Below are positions 61,755-64,000 of a DNA stretch of 64,000 bases, in pieces. A program made the translations under genes and the position numbers. Origin of the DNA: an uncultured Roseicyclus sp. (lineage in GTDB: Bacteria > Pseudomonadota > Alphaproteobacteria > Rhodobacterales > Rhodobacteraceae). The notes under the pieces were generated by a model. That model did no database searches. It was not told where the DNA came from and was given only the letters and a program-made list of their open reading frames with translations. Position 1 is the first letter of the stretch. Each line of letters opens with the position of its first letter. The DNA is taken from the NCBI GenBank assembly GCA_937139335.1, contig CAKZPN010000042.1, positions 17,015-81,014 of the forward strand. Direction: 5' to 3'.

Positions 61755-61781
61755 GTCTCGTGCCGTGGCAGCGGACCGGGT

Positions 61782-62195
61782 TTACCAGTCTTCGCGGACC
61801 ACGGTTCGGGTCTTGATCGGCAGCTTCATCGCGGCGAGGCGAAGGGCCTCGCGCGCGGTTGCTTCGGTCACGCCGTCGATCTCGAACATGATCCGGCCCG
61901 GCTTGACCTTGCAGGCCCAGTAATCGACCGAACCCTTACCTTTACCCATCCGGACTTCAACCGGCTTGGAGGTGACGGGCGTATCCGGGAAGATCCGGAT
62001 CCAGACCCGGCCCTGACGCTTCATGTGGCGCGTCATGGCCCGGCGGGCGGCTTCGATCTGGCGCGCGGTGACGCGTTCGGGCTGGAGCGCCTTGAGACCA
62101 AAGGTGCCAAAGGTCAGGTCGGACCCGCCCTTGGCTTCGCCGCTGATGCGGCCCTTGTGCATCTTGCGGAACTTTGTGCGTTTGGGTTGCAGCAT
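61782..62195 (-). CDS. rplP: 50S ribosomal protein L16
   Basis: [88 protein letters not shown]. Confidence 0.98.
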   Translation of the reverse strand: MLQPKRTKFRKMHKGRISGEAKGGSDLTFGTFGLKALQPERVTARQIEAARRAMTRHMKRQGRVWIRIFPDTPVTSKPVEVRMGKGKGSVDYWACKVKPGRIMFEIDGVTEATAREALRLAAMKLPIKTRTVVREDW

Positions 62196-62207
62196 CTCTG
62201 GTGCTCC

Positions 62208-62912
62208 TTACCGGTCACGGCGCGGGCGCGGGCCCCCGCCTTCCTGAAGCTCGGCCTGGCGGCGATCGCGTGCCGCGGGGTCGTGCTCCATGATCTCGCC
62301 TTTGAAGATCCACACCTTGATGCCGATGATCCCGTAGGGCGTCGTCGCTTCACAAAGCGCGTAGTCGATATCGGCGCGGAGCGTGTGCAGCGGCACCCGG
62401 CCCTCGCGATACCACTCCGTCCGGGCGATCTCGGCGCCGCCGAGGCGGCCCGCGACGTTCACCCGGATGCCGAGGGCACCCATGCGCATGGCGTTCTGAA
62501 CCGCCCGCTTCATCGCGCGGCGGAACGATACCCGGCGCTCGAGCTGCTGGGCGATCGATTCCGCGACCAGAGCGGCGTCAAGCTCCGGCTTGCGGACCTC
62601 GACGATGTTCAGGTGCAATTCCGACGCGGTCAGGTTGGCCAGCTTCTTGCGCAGGGTTTCGATATCGGCGCCTTTTTTGCCGATGATCACGCCCGGACGC
62701 GCGGTGTGGATCGTCACCCGGCACTTGCGGTGCGGGCGCTCGATGATCACGCGGCTGACGCCGGCCTGCTTGGCCTCTTCCTTGATGAACTCGCGGATCT
62801 TGAGATCCTCGAGCAGAAGCTTGCCGTACTCCTTGGTGTCGGCATACCAGCGGCTGTCCCAGGTGCGGTTCACCTGCAGGCGCATGCCGATCGGGTTGAC
62901 CTTGTGTCCCAT
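62208..62912 (-). CDS. rpsC: 30S ribosomal protein S3
   Basis: [42 protein letters not shown]. Confidence 0.98.
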   Translation of the reverse strand: MGHKVNPIGMRLQVNRTWDSRWYADTKEYGKLLLEDLKIREFIKEEAKQAGVSRVIIERPHRKCRVTIHTARPGVIIGKKGADIETLRKKLANLTASELHLNIVEVRKPELDAALVAESIAQQLERRVSFRRAMKRAVQNAMRMGALGIRVNVAGRLGGAEIARTEWYREGRVPLHTLRADIDYALCEATTPYGIIGIKVWIFKGEIMEHDPAARDRRQAELQEGGGPRPRRDR

Positions 62913-63292
62913 CAGGCAGTCTCCTCGACTTGGCGGACCTTGATGGTCAGCTCGCTGAACGGCTTCTGGATGCGGCCGAAACGGCCACGCGCCCGCGGAC
63001 GGCCGCGCTTGAGCACCAGGTTCTTGCCGACCCAGGCTTCGGCGACGACAAGCTCGTCGACGTCGAGACCGTGGTTGTTCTCGGCGTTGGCAATGGCCGA
63101 CTGCAGGCATTTCTTCACGTCGAGCGCGATGCGCTTCTTCGAGAAGGTCAGGTCGGTGAGAGCGCGCTCGACCTTCTTGCCGCGGATCAGCTGTGCCAGC
63201 AGGTTCAGCTTTTGCGGGCTCGTCTTGAGCATGCGCAGCTTCGCCATCGCCTCGTTGTCCGCCACGCGGCGGGGATTCTTCTCCTTGCCCAT
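62912..63292 (-). CDS. rplV: 50S ribosomal protein L22
   Basis: [63 protein letters not shown]. Confidence 0.98.
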   Translation of the reverse strand: MGKEKNPRRVADNEAMAKLRMLKTSPQKLNLLAQLIRGKKVERALTDLTFSKKRIALDVKKCLQSAIANAENNHGLDVDELVVAEAWVGKNLVLKRGRPRARGRFGRIQKPFSELTIKVRQVEETA

Positions 63293-63295
63293 GGC

Positions 63296-63574
63296 TTACT
63301 TCCTCTTGGCTTTCTTGTCAGCGGCGTGACCCGTGTAGGTCCGTGTCGGCGAGTATTCCCCGAACTTCTGGCCGATCATGTCCTCGGAAACGTTCACCGG
63401 AACATGCTTGCGGCCATTGTAGACCCCGAAGGTGAGGCCCACGAACTGGGGCAGGATGGTGGAGCGGCGCGACCAGATCTTGATGACCTCGTTGCGGCCC
63501 GACTCACGGGATTTCTCGGCCTTCTTGAGGACGTGTGCGTCGACAAAAGGCCCTTTCCAGACAGAACGCGACAT
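63296..63574 (-). CDS. rpsS: 30S ribosomal protein S19
   Basis: [60 protein letters not shown]. Confidence 0.98.
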   Translation of the reverse strand: MSRSVWKGPFVDAHVLKKAEKSRESGRNEVIKIWSRRSTILPQFVGLTFGVYNGRKHVPVNVSEDMIGQKFGEYSPTRTYTGHAADKKAKRK

Positions 63575-63577
63575 CTG

Positions 63578-64000
63578 TTAGCGCCCCTTCTTCTTGGCGT
63601 GGCGCGAGCGGATGATCAGCTTCTGGCTCGCCTTGTTCTTGTTCCGCGTGCGGCGGCCCTTGGTGTCCTTGCCCCAGGGGGTAACCGGCGTCCGGCCACC
63701 CGAGGTGCGACCCTCGCCACCACCATGGGGGTGGTCGATCGGGTTCATCGCGACACCGCGCACCGACGGGCGCTTGCCCATGTGACGGGTGCGGCCGGCC
63801 TTGCCGATGTTCTGGTTCGAGTTGTCGGGGTTCGACACGGCACCGACGGTGGCCATGCATTCCTGACGCACCAAACGCAGCTCGCCCGAGGACAGGCGGA
63901 TCTGGGCGTAGCCGCCATCGCGACCGACGAACTGGGCATAGGTGCCCGCGGCGCGCGCGATCTGGCCGCCCTTGCCGGGCTTCAGCTCGATGTTGTGGAC
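63578..64000 (-). CDS. rplB: 50S ribosomal protein L2, C-terminal part (truncated by window end)
   Basis: [57 protein letters not shown]...[23 protein letters not shown]. Confidence 0.97.
   Translation of the reverse strand, partial: VHNIELKPGKGGQIARAAGTYAQFVGRDGGYAQIRLSSGELRLVRQECMATVGAVSNPDNSNQNIGKAGRTRHMGKRPSVRGVAMNPIDHPHGGGEGRTSGGRTPVTPWGKDTKGRRTRNKNKASQKLIIRSRHAKKKGR

Overview
This 64-kb high-GC window looks like chromosomal core sequence from an alphaproteobacterium, most likely Rhodobacteraceae/Roseobacter-like (bzt/aap ABC cluster, ATP12 chaperone, LuxI type, ribosomal gene order). No phage, IS element or CRISPR array was seen. Contents in order: lnt(5' fragment)-corC-ybeY-phoH; two secreted proteins sharing a motif; miaB; MFS transporter; hsp20 with a ROSE-like RNA-thermometer candidate; trypsin-like protease; glcDEF; a MoxR/DUF58/BatA-like cluster; tRNA-Arg(ACG); histidine kinase; flavoprotein disulfide reductase plus TVP38 protein; rpmH-rnpA-yidD, then ttcA and a GGDEF/EAL gene, then yidC-MOSC-engB-argB; bztABCD; ATP12-HAD-rluC-crcB-rarA; a luxI/luxR pair; and the alpha/spc/S10 ribosomal-protein region (rplQ to rplB). 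The most unusual signal is a break in the ribosomal operon between rplP (L16) and rpmC (L29). About 4.3 kb of non-ribosomal genes sits there: ggt, a TIGR02466-type 2OG oxygenase, an AbrB/MazE-like antitoxin with a Doc toxin, and a lower-GC DUF4375-like gene. The insert carries a tandem-duplication scar: a 121-bp near-identical copy of the rpmC leader and first codons, fused in frame to the last codons of the oxygenase gene. The result is a 23-codon mini-ORF whose end supplies a Shine-Dalgarno for the DUF4375-like gene. All calls come from reading the sequence and the supplied ORF track; no database search was run.
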